Source: GCA-2705995 sp965661625
GTDB lineage: Bacteria > Bacteroidota > Bacteroidia > Flavobacteriales_G > Salibacteraceae
NCBI GenBank assembly: GCA_965661625.1
Contig: CBFIEM010000007.1
Span: 62,001-126,000, forward strand
Length of the DNA stretch: 64,000 bases
Direction of reading: 5' to 3'
Each line of letters starts with the position of its first letter. The first letter of the stretch is position 1. A program made the position numbers and the translations under genes. The notes under the pieces are model-generated. The model saw only the letters and a program-made list of their open reading frames with translations. It was not told the DNA's origin and made no database searches. Of this stretch, positions 9,212 to 17,866 are shown piece by piece.

Positions 9212-9237
9212 AAAGGGGTGCATTACGCACCCTTTTT
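9212..9237. terminator. Bidirectional terminator between the 54-aa gene and nth
   Basis: The stem GGGTGC / GCACCC (9216-9221 with 9227-9232) is flanked by AAAG on one side and TTTTT on the other, so it can act for both facing genes. The stop codon of nth (TTA on the plus strand, 9223-9225) lies in its five-base loop. Confidence 0.8.
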
Positions 9238-9876
9238 CCATTTTGCCAATTCTGATTTCCTTCCAATTTCGCGGAGCATAAAATCACGCTCAAGCTTTAA
9301 GCCTCTTGCAGGAGAATATTCGCGTGCATAAAAAATGATTTGTAAATGAAGTTTGTTCCAAGAGGATTTAGGGAATAAGCGCTTTGCATCTTTTTCGGTT
9401 TGAACAACATTTTTCCCACTCGATAATCCCCATCGGTACATCAATCGATGTATGTGGGTGTCAACAGGAAAAGCAGGCTGATCGAAGGCCTGGCTCACTA
9501 CAACTGAAGCTGTTTTGTGTCCGACTCCTGGGAGTTTTTCTAATTCTGATAACGACTCTGGTACTTTTCCGTTGTGGTGTTCAATCAACATGTTTGATAG
9601 GTTCCAAATCGCTTTTGATTTTGCTGGTCCTAATCCACAAGGTCTGATGATACTTTCGATTTGTTGAATTGAAAGCGTAATCATTTGTTCAGGTGTGTTC
9701 GCTTTTTCAAAGAGTTTGGGTGTAATCTTATTTACACGTTCATCTGTACATTGAGCAGACAGCAGAACCGCAATTAATAGGGTGTATGGATCTCTATGGT
9801 CCAATGGAACTGGAGTTTCGGGATAGAGTTCTTCCAAGGACTTTAAGATGTACTCAACCTTCTCGACTTTAGTCAT
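9223..9876 (-). CDS. nth: Endonuclease III (DNA glycosylase/AP lyase) without the iron-sulfur ligands
   Basis: This 217-aa base-excision repair glycosylase removes oxidised pyrimidines. The helix-hairpin-helix LPGVGHKTA carries catalytic Lys121, and the catalytic Asp139 is in PVDTHIHRL. The C-terminus, where classical Nth has four cysteines binding a [4Fe-4S] cluster, reads IIFYAREYSPARGLKLERD and contains no cysteine at all, so the cluster must be absent. The start is taken at ATG 9876; the longer frame from 9924 would add a hydrophobic leader that crosses a TAnnTTTG element at 9898-9905. The stop codon sits in the loop of a terminator shared with the facing small gene. Confidence 0.92.
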   Translation of the reverse strand: MTKVEKVEYILKSLEELYPETPVPLDHRDPYTLLIAVLLSAQCTDERVNKITPKLFEKANTPEQMITLSIQQIESIIRPCGLGPAKSKAIWNLSNMLIEHHNGKVPESLSELEKLPGVGHKTASVVVSQAFDQPAFPVDTHIHRLMYRWGLSSGKNVVQTEKDAKRLFPKSSWNKLHLQIIFYAREYSPARGLKLERDFMLREIGRKSELAKWKKGA

Positions 9877-9897
9877 GGTTTTAAAATAGATTATGTG

Positions 9898-9905
9898 CAA
9901 AAGTA
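9898..9905 (-). promoter_or_regulatory. TAnnTTTG promoter -7 element for nth
   Basis: The minus strand reads TACTTTTG, ending 22 bases before the nth ATG at 9876. It supports the shorter start because the longer frame would be translated across the promoter. Confidence 0.5.
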
Positions 9906-9940
9906 GTAACCAGTTCATTCCCATGCTAGGAACACTATTC

Positions 9941-9948
9941 TATCTTTG
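9941..9948 (+). promoter_or_regulatory. TAnnTTTG promoter -7 element for the glycine-rich surface gene
   Basis: The plus strand reads TATCTTTG, 84 bases before the ATG at 10033. It is back to back with the nth promoter (9898-9905). Motif match only. Confidence 0.4.
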
Positions 9949-10032
9949 AGATTATATTAGATTCTTGAATATTCATAAGCTCCTGGTTTACAATATTTAC
10001 AGACTCGGTAAGATTTTGGTAGATTCGTTTTT

Positions 10033-10845
10033 ATGAAACAGTATTATAGGTTCTTCTTGGCTTTTATGTTCATTGTTATTACGCATGCAATTCAGGCCCA
10101 AGTAGCATCAGGTGTTTTTAATAAATATGGCTTGGTAGTGGAGATTGTGAATCCTTGTCAGGTAAGGGTGGATTCAGTTCAATATTACTCCGAAGGAGAT
10201 GAGGTACTGTTCATTCAGATGAAAGGCGGAACTATTGACACTTCAAACACTTCGGCATACGGCGGGATAACGAGTTATGGTTCTGCAGGTAGTTATGAGT
10301 TAAGTAAAGTAGCTCAAATCCACGGAGACACGCTATACTTAGAATATCAGTTAGTAAGGTCTTATGATGTTAATAAACCAGTTCAGGTAATTACTTCCGG
10401 TGATTATTCTACCATCACCGTTTCCGGTTTAGTTGAAGCTATGCCTTGGGATGGTGAACGTGGTGGAGTAGTATTTTTAAGCGCACCTGATTCCATAGTT
10501 TTTAACGGTTCAATAAATGCTTCAGGACAGGGCTACCGGGGAGGAGACCCGTCCACGCCCAGCGTTAACTGTGGGTTTTTAAGTTATAAAACATCAAATT
10601 CTTCAAATGGTGGAGTAAAGGGTGAAAGCTTTATCCCTTACACTAACGAGCGTTACGGACGTGGAGCACTTGCCATAGGTGCAGGTGGTGGTAATAATCA
10701 CAACACAGGCGGTGGTGGCGGCGCTAACTACGGGCGCGGTGGTATTGGAGGACTAGAGTATTCCAATGGAACGGGTGCCTGTACTCCCCCTTTAGCTACT
10801 GGAGGTATTGGAGGTAAATTTGTGCCTTATTCACCCAAGTATTGA
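10033..10845 (+). CDS. Glycine-rich exported surface protein, probably truncated at its C-terminus
   Basis: The 270-aa product starts with a signal peptide (FFLAFMFIVITHAIQAQ). It continues with a beta-rich region and then glycine-rich stretches (GAGGGNNHNTGGGGG, GRGGIGG, ATGGIGGK near the end). This layout resembles the N-terminal part of large Bacteroidota cell-surface proteins, which normally run on for hundreds of residues to a T9SS sorting domain. Here the frame stops right after GGIGGKFVPYSPKY, and no sorting domain is present. The end overlaps by 38 bp a headless beta-barrel frame. I infer that a deletion joined two genes around 10820-10850. It could instead be a naturally short protein. 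Confidence 0.6.
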   Translation: MKQYYRFFLAFMFIVITHAIQAQVASGVFNKYGLVVEIVNPCQVRVDSVQYYSEGDEVLFIQMKGGTIDTSNTSAYGGITSYGSAGSYELSKVAQIHGDTLYLEYQLVRSYDVNKPVQVITSGDYSTITVSGLVEAMPWDGERGGVVFLSAPDSIVFNGSINASGQGYRGGDPSTPSVNCGFLSYKTSNSSNGGVKGESFIPYTNERYGRGALAIGAGGGNNHNTGGGGGANYGRGGIGGLEYSNGTGACTPPLATGGIGGKFVPYSPKY

Positions 10846-11314
10846 AACATCGTTTTTTATTGGGGGCATTTTAAACTCCGACAACTTTGTTTTAAGAAGT
10901 GGGCCTGCCATTCATTTGGAAGGCAATTGGTTGGTAGATGACCACGTGCTAGTAGGAGTGGGCTCGGGCTATGAGCATTTTGGAGAGGAACAAGGAGTTC
11001 CGGTTTACCTAACTACTACGGGCTTGCTTAAAAAGAATAAGTCATCGGGTTACTTCACTGGGAAACTGGGCTACACATTTATGCATAGCGATGCTTTTGC
11101 ACGTTTTCGCAATCATGAATTTCAAGGCGGAATACGCTACAGCATTGGAACTGGTTACAAAATTGCGTTAGATGCAGATCACATGCTGATGTTTGGATTG
11201 AATTTTATGCAGCAATTTGCACGTATTACCTATACCGATGAAGGTACTGGGACTTTTGAAGATGCCTTGATTTATTCTTTTATTGGATTCCACATGCGCT
11301 TGATTCTGTTCTAA
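10808..11314 (+). pseudogene. Outer-membrane beta-barrel protein fragment lacking its start and signal peptide
   Basis: The open frame (168 codons, only a TTG available as start) encodes, from about residue 12, alternating beta-strand sequence typical of an outer-membrane barrel: FFIGGILNSDNFVLRSGP, LVGVGSGYEHF, YFTGKLGYTF, GGIRYSIGTGYKI, ALIYSFIGFHMRLILF with a terminal aromatic-type ending. No signal peptide precedes it, so the product could not be exported. The first dozen codons are simply the other frame of the glycine-rich gene. It looks like the 3' part of a gene that lost its front. Its stop overlaps the ATG of the CotH gene by one base, so the two were probably one operon. Confidence 0.55.
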
Positions 11315-13578
11315 TGCGATGCCTGTTATCCATATTAGTAGGCGGTATTTTGCAGGTTTATGCTGTTCAGGCGCAATTGATTATTTCTGAATACCAAACA
11401 GCCAATGCAACTACAGTATTGTGGGAGGGCGAATCTGATGATTGGATTGAATTATACAACACTACTGGAAACGAGTTAGCATTAGATGGGTGGTCAGTTT
11501 CGGACGACCGTTCAGAGCCAAACCGGTTTCCATTGCCCAATACATCTTTGGCTCCGAATACGTTTTTATTGATTCGTGCCAATGGCATGTTTGCGCGCTT
11601 AGCACGCCCATACCAAGCACCATTTCGCTTATCGGATGGTAGCGATACCGTGTTTCACTTTTATGACTCAGTCCTTGTACAACAGTTGACTACGCCATGT
11701 ATCCCAGAGGATAAATCGTTTGGAGTGCTTCCAGGCGATACGGTTTATTCATTATTACGAACACCAACTCCAGGGTTTAGCAATGCTACAGATAGTTTTG
11801 CAATTCAATTGTATAGCGATTCCCTTACCGTCTCGGTAGGAGCAGGGTTTTACATTGAACAGCAGGAGGTAACACTTACAAGCTCAGCAACAACAACCGA
11901 AATTTGGTATAGCTTAAATAGCGATGAGCCAGAACCAGATGAGCTGTTTTACGCGAGCCCAATTGCAATTGAAGACCGGTCGCAATGGCCAGATAAGTTG
12001 GCGGATGAACCTACTTCGCCCGATTGGATTGAACCCGACGGACCAACTTACAAAGGCACGGTACTTCGCGCACGAGGTTTTTTCAAAGGCTGTCCCGTAA
12101 CTCCAGAGGTCGTAGAAACCTATTATTATGCTGCAAACGAAGGAGCACGCTTTGCTGTACCGGTGGTCAATGTAGTATCTAATCGGGATCATTTTTTCGA
12201 TTTTGAGGAAGGAATCTATGTTCCAGGAGTAAATTTGAATCCTAACGATGCTGGTTATAGTGGGAATTATTTTGAAACTGGGAGAGACTGGGAACGTCCT
12301 GCATTTGTCAATTTAATGATTGACAATCAAGTGGTTTGGAAACAACAGTTGGGAATACGCACCCATGGCAATACTTCACGCAGTTATCCGCAGAAATCAT
12401 TGCGGCTCTATGCGCGAAAATCCTATGGTGGTGACACCCTCATGCGATATCCTTTTTTTGATGATAGATCTTATGATACGTTTAACAGGTTGGTAATACG
12501 CACTGCTCAAGCAGATATTTCGGGAACATTTTTTAAAGATCCACTTTGTCATGCAATAGCTGCTCAAATGCATGTCGACTACATGAGCTCTTCAACGTCT
12601 GTGGTGTTCATTAATGGTGAGTACTGGGGGATTCATAATTTACGTGAACGTCAGGATGAAGGATACCTCATATCACAATATGGAGCTGATTTAGAAGGGT
12701 ACGATTTAATTTCGGTGAACAACTTCAGCAAAGATCCTTTAGAGATAGATGAAGGTTCAATGGATGCTTACAATCAGCTGATGAACGACTTGTATACGCT
12801 TGATCCTAATTCTACCCAATTTTTTGAGTACCTGAATACGCATATTGACCTCGAAAACTTCATTGATTATCATATTCTACAGCTCTTTGTGGCTAATGAG
12901 GACTGGTTAAATGCTAACACAAAATTTTGGAAGTCGCATGAAGCTGGGAGTAAATGGCGTTGGTTGTTTTTTGATTGCGATAGGTGTTTTAACCTTTCAC
13001 AAAGCAACCGATTAAATGGGTTGATGGAAACGGTTGTGGATGACGGTTGGCCTGAATGGGCAACAAATTTACAACGGAGGGTTTTTAAGAGTGAAACGTT
13101 CCAGAAATCATTTAGTGCGCGTTACTACGAGTTGTTAAACACTACATTTTCTACAGGGAATCTCTTGGGTTTGATTGAAGGGTTTGAGCGGACTTATGCT
13201 CCGTTGGTTCCTGAACACATTAAGCGCTGGCAAGCTCCAGCGACTGTTTATGCTTGGCAAGATAATGTAGAGCATTTGAAGCGATTTGCCATTGAAAGAC
13301 CAGTTCATGCAGCCAAGTTATTGGAGCGTCATTTTGAGCAGCCATTTTACGTTTATCCAAACCCCGCCAACCAGTCCTTTCAAATTGGTAGTTCAGCTGG
13401 TGATTTTGGAACACAGCATGTGCGTGTTTTTGGGCGCGATGGGAGGGAGGTGCTCAGTTTTAAAGGTGTTTCGTCAACCACGGTGTTGGACTGCAGCGGT
13501 CTTGAGTCTGGATATTACGTAGTCAGGATTGAAGGCAATGAATTGTTTTTTACAACTTCCTTAATCGTGTTGGGTTGA
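11314..13578 (+). CDS. CotH kinase / lamin-tail domain protein with T9SS sorting signal
   Basis: This 754-aa exported protein begins with a signal peptide ending near VQAQ. A lamin-tail domain (LIISEYQTAN, DWIELYNTTGNELALDGW) occupies roughly residues 22-120. A chitobiase-C-terminal-like segment lies near 190-270 (EIWYSLNSDEPEP). A CotH protein-kinase domain spans about 280-620, with LGIRTHGNTSR, YWGIHNLRERQDE and a DxD-type site in WRWLFFDCDR. The last 75 residues (FYVYPNPANQSFQ ... GYYVVRIEG) form a type A T9SS sorting domain, so it should be exported and anchored at the cell surface. Its 3' end overlaps the facing DUF2490 gene by 29 bp. Confidence 0.87.
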   Translation: MRCLLSILVGGILQVYAVQAQLIISEYQTANATTVLWEGESDDWIELYNTTGNELALDGWSVSDDRSEPNRFPLPNTSLAPNTFLLIRANGMFARLARPYQAPFRLSDGSDTVFHFYDSVLVQQLTTPCIPEDKSFGVLPGDTVYSLLRTPTPGFSNATDSFAIQLYSDSLTVSVGAGFYIEQQEVTLTSSATTTEIWYSLNSDEPEPDELFYASPIAIEDRSQWPDKLADEPTSPDWIEPDGPTYKGTVLRARGFFKGCPVTPEVVETYYYAANEGARFAVPVVNVVSNRDHFFDFEEGIYVPGVNLNPNDAGYSGNYFETGRDWERPAFVNLMIDNQVVWKQQLGIRTHGNTSRSYPQKSLRLYARKSYGGDTLMRYPFFDDRSYDTFNRLVIRTAQADISGTFFKDPLCHAIAAQMHVDYMSSSTSVVFINGEYWGIHNLRERQDEGYLISQYGADLEGYDLISVNNFSKDPLEIDEGSMDAYNQLMNDLYTLDPNSTQFFEYLNTHIDLENFIDYHILQLFVANEDWLNANTKFWKSHEAGSKWRWLFFDCDRCFNLSQSNRLNGLMETVVDDGWPEWATNLQRRVFKSETFQKSFSARYYELLNTTFSTGNLLGLIEGFERTYAPLVPEHIKRWQAPATVYAWQDNVEHLKRFAIERPVHAAKLLERHFEQPFYVYPNPANQSFQIGSSAGDFGTQHVRVFGRDGREVLSFKGVSSTTVLDCSGLESGYYVVRIEGNELFFTTSLIVLG

Positions 13579-14218
13579 GTCCTAGTTTAAACGAGAGGTT
13601 TATACCAATTATCCGACGCCATTCATTGACTTCTCCTACGTCTAAATCAATTTCCGTATCGCGCTGGTAGCGAATGAATAAAGCTAAACCCAGACGCTTT
13701 TTTACTTCCGATTCAACTCCCAAGGTATAGCGGTATTTGGACCGTTTGAGTAGCTGTGGTTCCTCATGAAATGATTCTAAACTGGCAAAAGGACTCAAGC
13801 TACGGTCAAAATCATAAGCTACTTCAATGCGGTTTCGCCAAGATTCGCTCAAGCGACCATCTGTTACGCGGTTATCACGTTGGTAGCGCGAACGGATGTT
13901 TAATTCCCAATCAGAATCGCCAAAAGGAATGCTTCCTGATAGATCAAAAGATAAGCGCTGTTCATTATCGCCTAAATAATTAGAAGAATAGCGATAGGTA
14001 CCGCTCAGGTCTAGAAAAGGGGTTAGTTCATAGCCTAACTCTACCTCGTTAAACCATACGTCGGTAGCTTTTAATCCATCAGTTGTTCGTAGGTTTTGCT
14101 CGTATTTGAGCTTCCAGTATTCAGTGATATTGCCTTTGAAGGCAGTGCTTAGCCATAACTCCTGTCCGAAAATGCAGGTGCTAACCAGTAATCCTAAAAT
14201 GAAAACTACGTGTTTCAA
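13550..14218 (-). CDS. DUF2490 family outer-membrane protein
   Basis: The 222-aa protein has a signal peptide (MKHVVFILGLLVSTCIFGQ) followed by strand-turn-strand repeats with aromatic girdle residues. Examples are LSGTYRYSSNYLGDN, WELNIRSRYQRDNR and IRYQRDTEIDLDVGEVNEW, the last being the pattern typical of DUF2490 barrels. No function is established. It lies 13 bases after the M1 peptidase gene and is probably cotranscribed. Its C-terminal 29 bp overlap the CotH gene on the other strand. Confidence 0.8.
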   Translation of the reverse strand: MKHVVFILGLLVSTCIFGQELWLSTAFKGNITEYWKLKYEQNLRTTDGLKATDVWFNEVELGYELTPFLDLSGTYRYSSNYLGDNEQRLSFDLSGSIPFGDSDWELNIRSRYQRDNRVTDGRLSESWRNRIEVAYDFDRSLSPFASLESFHEEPQLLKRSKYRYTLGVESEVKKRLGLALFIRYQRDTEIDLDVGEVNEWRRIIGINLSFKLGLNPTRLRKL

Positions 14219-14231
14219 GCTTATGATTGCG

Positions 14232-16004
14232 TTACTCGCTAGATTTAGGCCAACGGTTATTTGTTAAATCAATGTCTGCTAAGCGCGTAGTTGGATCAAT
14301 CTGAACAGATGCAATGCGCTTTAATTTGACAGGAATGGTAAACGAATAGGTTGGGTTTACCCATTGCCAATCTGCTATAACCGTTGCTTTGGTTAGTTTA
14401 TGACCACGCATAATTTCCATGGGAATGTGGTAATCTACGCGTGAACCATCCTCAAAGGTAACTCGGATGTCTATTGGCATAGGCATGAGGCCCTTCCGTT
14501 CTAGCGTAATAAGAGTCTCTTTGTTTACCGCGCTAACTGTATCAATGGCATAGTCGATGTTATTTGCTGTTCCAATCCACTGCTCAAAGTACCAATCTAA
14601 CTCAAGTCCACTTTCTTTTTCCATTACCCGTTTGAAGTCGCGTGGGGTTGGATGTTTAAATTTCCACGTATCGAAGTAAGCGAGCATTCCATTTCTGAAA
14701 CCTTGTTCACCAACGATATAGTTGAGCTGGTGTAAGAATACAGAGCCTTTCACATAACTTGATATGCTGTATTGCTGGTTTGTGGGGAAGAAATCTGCAT
14801 GGTATGTGAGCGGCACATGAGCTTGATTTGGACCATATTGGCGCATTATTGCATAGCTGCGTTCCAACGGATTTTGTGCATTGGCGCCCGTTACGCTATC
14901 AACTACCATAGATTCGGCATAAGAAGTAAAGCCTTCATCCATCCACGGGTATTTACTTTCATTCGTAGCAAGAACCCCATAGTACCAGTTGTGAAAAGCT
15001 TCATGTGCAATCAGTTCAAGTGTTCCTGCTGGTTTTCCTTCGCCTCGGATCATAGTACACATTGGGTATTCCATTCCACCATCACCACCTTGAATTACAC
15101 TGAACGATTCATAGGGGTACTTGCCAAATTGGTCGTTCATTACTTCAAAAAGTTTTGCCACATCACTATAGATAGAGGGCCAAAACGATGTTTTTTCGTT
15201 GTCTTTACGGTAGAAGTGAATGGTTGGACCGTCAGTAGCTTCAACGTGCTCAACAATAAACTCATCATCAGCGGCCCAAGCAAAGTCGTGTACATTTTCT
15301 GCTGTCATTACCCAGTTCTTTTTTGAACCTGAAATGCCATTTTCTTTGATAACTCCTGTTCCGCCAATCACGAAGTTCGAATCCATTGCAACGGTTACTT
15401 TGAAGTCTCCCCAAACGCCGTGATATTCGCGGGCTATGTAAGGGTTTGCGTGCCATCCTTCATCATCATATTCAGCCATTTTCGGATACCATTGGGTCAT
15501 GGTGTATGCTACGCCTTCTTTGTTGTACCTGCCGCTCCTTCGGATTTGCACGGGCACCTGACTGATGTAAGCTAGAGACAACTCGGTTTCAGTGCCAGGA
15601 GCTATTGGCTTGTCGAGGGTTATTTCCATTACAGTTCCTGCGATTTCATAGCTGTGTTCGGCACCATTAATCGTTAATGATTGAATATTGTGGTATCCAA
15701 TCTCATCAGGTTTCAGGCTAGCAATGCGATCACCTATTCGTTTATCTGGATCAGCAATTGTTCTCGATCTCACATCCATCATACTTCCTGGTTGAAACGC
15801 ATTGAAATACAAGTGAATGAAGAGTTTATTCAATGTATCTGGAGAATTATTGGTGTAAACCATCTGCTGAGAACCGTTGAACTGATGTGTGTTTACATCG
15901 AAATCAACCTCAATATCATAGGAGATTGCTTGCTGCCAATAGTTTTGTCCGATGGTAAAGGTGGTGATTAAGCCAAATAAGAGGGTACTAACAAGTTTAT
16001 TCAT
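14232..16004 (-). CDS. M1 family metallopeptidase, exported
   Basis: This 590-aa zinc peptidase has a signal peptide from ATG 16004 (MNKLVSTLLFGLITTFTIGQ). The zinc site HEAFH lies near residue 333, and the third ligand Glu is in WMDEGFTSYAES about 20 residues on. The N-terminal half is the usual M1 beta-sandwich (GSQQMVYTNNSPDTLNKL, FIHLYFNAF). A longer frame from 16049 would add a non-signal tail, so 16004 is preferred. This start overlaps the stop of yidD by 8 bp. The protein probably degrades peptides in the periplasm or at the outer membrane. Confidence 0.9.
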   Translation of the reverse strand: MNKLVSTLLFGLITTFTIGQNYWQQAISYDIEVDFDVNTHQFNGSQQMVYTNNSPDTLNKLFIHLYFNAFQPGSMMDVRSRTIADPDKRIGDRIASLKPDEIGYHNIQSLTINGAEHSYEIAGTVMEITLDKPIAPGTETELSLAYISQVPVQIRRSGRYNKEGVAYTMTQWYPKMAEYDDEGWHANPYIAREYHGVWGDFKVTVAMDSNFVIGGTGVIKENGISGSKKNWVMTAENVHDFAWAADDEFIVEHVEATDGPTIHFYRKDNEKTSFWPSIYSDVAKLFEVMNDQFGKYPYESFSVIQGGDGGMEYPMCTMIRGEGKPAGTLELIAHEAFHNWYYGVLATNESKYPWMDEGFTSYAESMVVDSVTGANAQNPLERSYAIMRQYGPNQAHVPLTYHADFFPTNQQYSISSYVKGSVFLHQLNYIVGEQGFRNGMLAYFDTWKFKHPTPRDFKRVMEKESGLELDWYFEQWIGTANNIDYAIDTVSAVNKETLITLERKGLMPMPIDIRVTFEDGSRVDYHIPMEIMRGHKLTKATVIADWQWVNPTYSFTIPVKLKRIASVQIDPTTRLADIDLTNNRWPKSSE

Positions 16005-16239
16005 TGTGCGAATGTTTATGATTGTTTTTGGGGACGGGGTCAAATCCAAACCCTCCCCAGGGGTGACATGATAAAATGCGTTTAATACTTATCCAGCCAC
16101 CGCGAAGAACTCCCCATTCATTCAATGCTTCAACGGTATATTGACTGCATGTTGGCTGATAACGACAATTGGCTCCCAAAAGTGGGGAAATAGCATTTTG
16201 GTATAACCGGACCAACTGTATGAGCAGCCATTTGATCAT
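15997..16239 (-). CDS. yidD: Membrane protein insertion efficiency factor YidD
   Basis: The 80-aa product carries the whole YidD signature: QNAISPLLGANCRYQPTCSQYTVEA with its conserved cysteines, then GGWISIKRILSCHPWGGFGFDPVP. The protein is a small amphipathic membrane-associated factor that helps YidC-dependent insertion. Here it is not next to yidC or rnpA but follows dcd directly (stop of dcd at 16240, start at 16239) and overlaps the M1 peptidase start by 8 bp. Confidence 0.95.
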   Translation of the reverse strand: MIKWLLIQLVRLYQNAISPLLGANCRYQPTCSQYTVEALNEWGVLRGGWISIKRILSCHPWGGFGFDPVPKNNHKHSHNE

Positions 16240-16758
16240 TTAGCTAAAGTCTTTGTAAAGCATGCTTGCCTGAATACCTTTATTATTTTGGTACTTGCCA
16301 GAAGAGTAAGTATCGTATTCTCCTTCTATGGTATGGTAAAAGATCTGGCAAATCTCTACGCCTGCATAAATACGGATGGGCTGAACACAGAATATTTCTA
16401 AGGTCCAAAATCCGCTAAAACCAACATCTCCAAACCCTGCGGTTACATGAATAAATAGGCCAAGACGTCCAATACTTGAACGACCTTCAAGCATGGGTAC
16501 ATAATTATCAGTGCTGGTGTGTTCAACCGTTCGGCCTAAGTAGAGTTTATTGGGTTCTAACAACAAGCCTTCTTCAGGAATCCTGATTGGAGACGTGGGG
16601 TTAGGGTTTTTCATGTCCAACACATCGTTGTCGTAAACTAACAATTCATCAGACAGTCTTAAGTTGTAGCTATTTGGGTTAAGCTGACCTTCATTGAAAG
16701 GTTTGATTTCAATGTTGTTGCCCATTTGGGCTTTAATTTCTTTACCGGAAAGTATCAT
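16240..16758 (-). CDS. dcd: dCTP deaminase
   Basis: The 172-aa protein matches the dUTPase/dCTP-deaminase fold: LNPNSYNLRL near the start, MLEGRSSIGRLGLFIHVTAGFGDVGF in the middle (nucleotide-binding SSIGR) and GFWTLEI with the catalytic Glu region. It deaminates dCTP to dUTP for dTTP supply. Some relatives are bifunctional and also hydrolyse dUTP; sequence alone does not settle that here. It directly precedes yidD with no spacer, and follows the EEP-family lipoprotein by 15 bases. Confidence 0.93.
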   Translation of the reverse strand: MILSGKEIKAQMGNNIEIKPFNEGQLNPNSYNLRLSDELLVYDNDVLDMKNPNPTSPIRIPEEGLLLEPNKLYLGRTVEHTSTDNYVPMLEGRSSIGRLGLFIHVTAGFGDVGFSGFWTLEIFCVQPIRIYAGVEICQIFYHTIEGEYDTYSSGKYQNNKGIQASMLYKDFS

Positions 16759-16773
16759 GTATGCGCACTGTTT

Positions 16774-17856
16774 TTAAGGCGTAAGCTGCAAATCTAAGCA
16801 AATCGGAAGATGGTCGCTATAACCTCCACGGTACTTTGGACCTAAGTAGAATCGAAATGGCTGTTCACCGAGGTATTTGGAGTCTGACTCCAAAAGGAAG
16901 GCGGGCGAAAATACATGCTGTTGATTCAAGCATGATAAGCCGCTACTGCCAGTTAATAAGGAGCTAGAAACCATGAACTGATCTAGAAACGCCCATTCAC
17001 CGTGGTATTTATGGGTGCCCTGATTTGCTCGAAACCCTGTGGCCAGGTTGTAAAGGGCGTGCTTGTGAAGGGAATCGCTGGGAGCTTTTGCATGAAGCAC
17101 AGTTGAAATACTTTGGTTCTTAGGAGAATCATTAAAGTCGCCCATGATGACCATGTTGGCATTGGGTTCAACACGATAAAGGGAGTCGCATTTGCGGCGA
17201 AGAACCTGAGCAGCTTTAATGCGTTTTGGTTCGGATGCCAACTGGCCTCCATAACGTGATGGCCAATGATTAATGAAAAAGTGAACTTCAACTTGATTTA
17301 AAACCAACGCATGAATCCGAAGGATAGGCCTTGTAGGGCGAGCCGTTTCTCCCAATGGAATTGGAATAGCTTCAACTTGAAGAACCTCAACTTTATTTGG
17401 GTTATACAGGCAAGCTACATCGATTCCGCGAACGTCGTCAGATTCAACATGCACCAACTTGTAGGTGCTTTTGCTTAAGCTTGTTTCACGGATGAGGTCT
17501 TGAATAACGCGCTCATTTTCAACTTCGCAGAGCCCTAAAAAACCTAATTGTTCCCATCCACCTAATGCAATGATAGCTTTGGATAGGTGTTCAAGCTTTT
17601 CATAGTAGCGGAACGTATTGTGATGATACATTCCTTCAGGGGTAAAGTCATCATCTTGCTTCTCGGGGTCATCGAATGTATCGAATAGGTTTTCTACATT
17701 CCAGAATCCCACACGCAGTATCCGGGGACCGCGAAAACCATCTTGAAACGCTTGCGTAAAAACTGAATCAGCCTCTTGGCTGCGAATTCCGCATGCTAAG
17801 AGGCTGAAACAAATAAGTATATAACATGCCCGGATACTAACACGTGAAGTAGGCAT
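16774..17856 (-). CDS. Endonuclease/exonuclease/phosphatase-family lipoprotein
   Basis: The 360-aa product has a hydrophobic N-terminus with a lipobox-like FSLLACGI, so it is probably a lipoprotein. The EEP fold is shown by RVGFWNVENLFDTFDD (metal-binding Asn/Glu), GLCEVEN (catalytic Glu), FINHWPSRYGG, VIMGDFNDSP and GGYSDHLPICLDL (catalytic His). Members cleave phosphodiester or phosphate bonds in nucleic acids or lipids; the substrate here is unknown. It heads the dcd-yidD-M1-DUF2490 run, all on the minus strand with gaps of at most 15 bases. Confidence 0.85.
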   Translation of the reverse strand: MPTSRVSIRACYILICFSLLACGIRSQEADSVFTQAFQDGFRGPRILRVGFWNVENLFDTFDDPEKQDDDFTPEGMYHHNTFRYYEKLEHLSKAIIALGGWEQLGFLGLCEVENERVIQDLIRETSLSKSTYKLVHVESDDVRGIDVACLYNPNKVEVLQVEAIPIPLGETARPTRPILRIHALVLNQVEVHFFINHWPSRYGGQLASEPKRIKAAQVLRRKCDSLYRVEPNANMVIMGDFNDSPKNQSISTVLHAKAPSDSLHKHALYNLATGFRANQGTHKYHGEWAFLDQFMVSSSLLTGSSGLSCLNQQHVFSPAFLLESDSKYLGEQPFRFYLGPKYRGGYSDHLPICLDLQLTP

Positions 17857-17866
17857 CTATATCATA

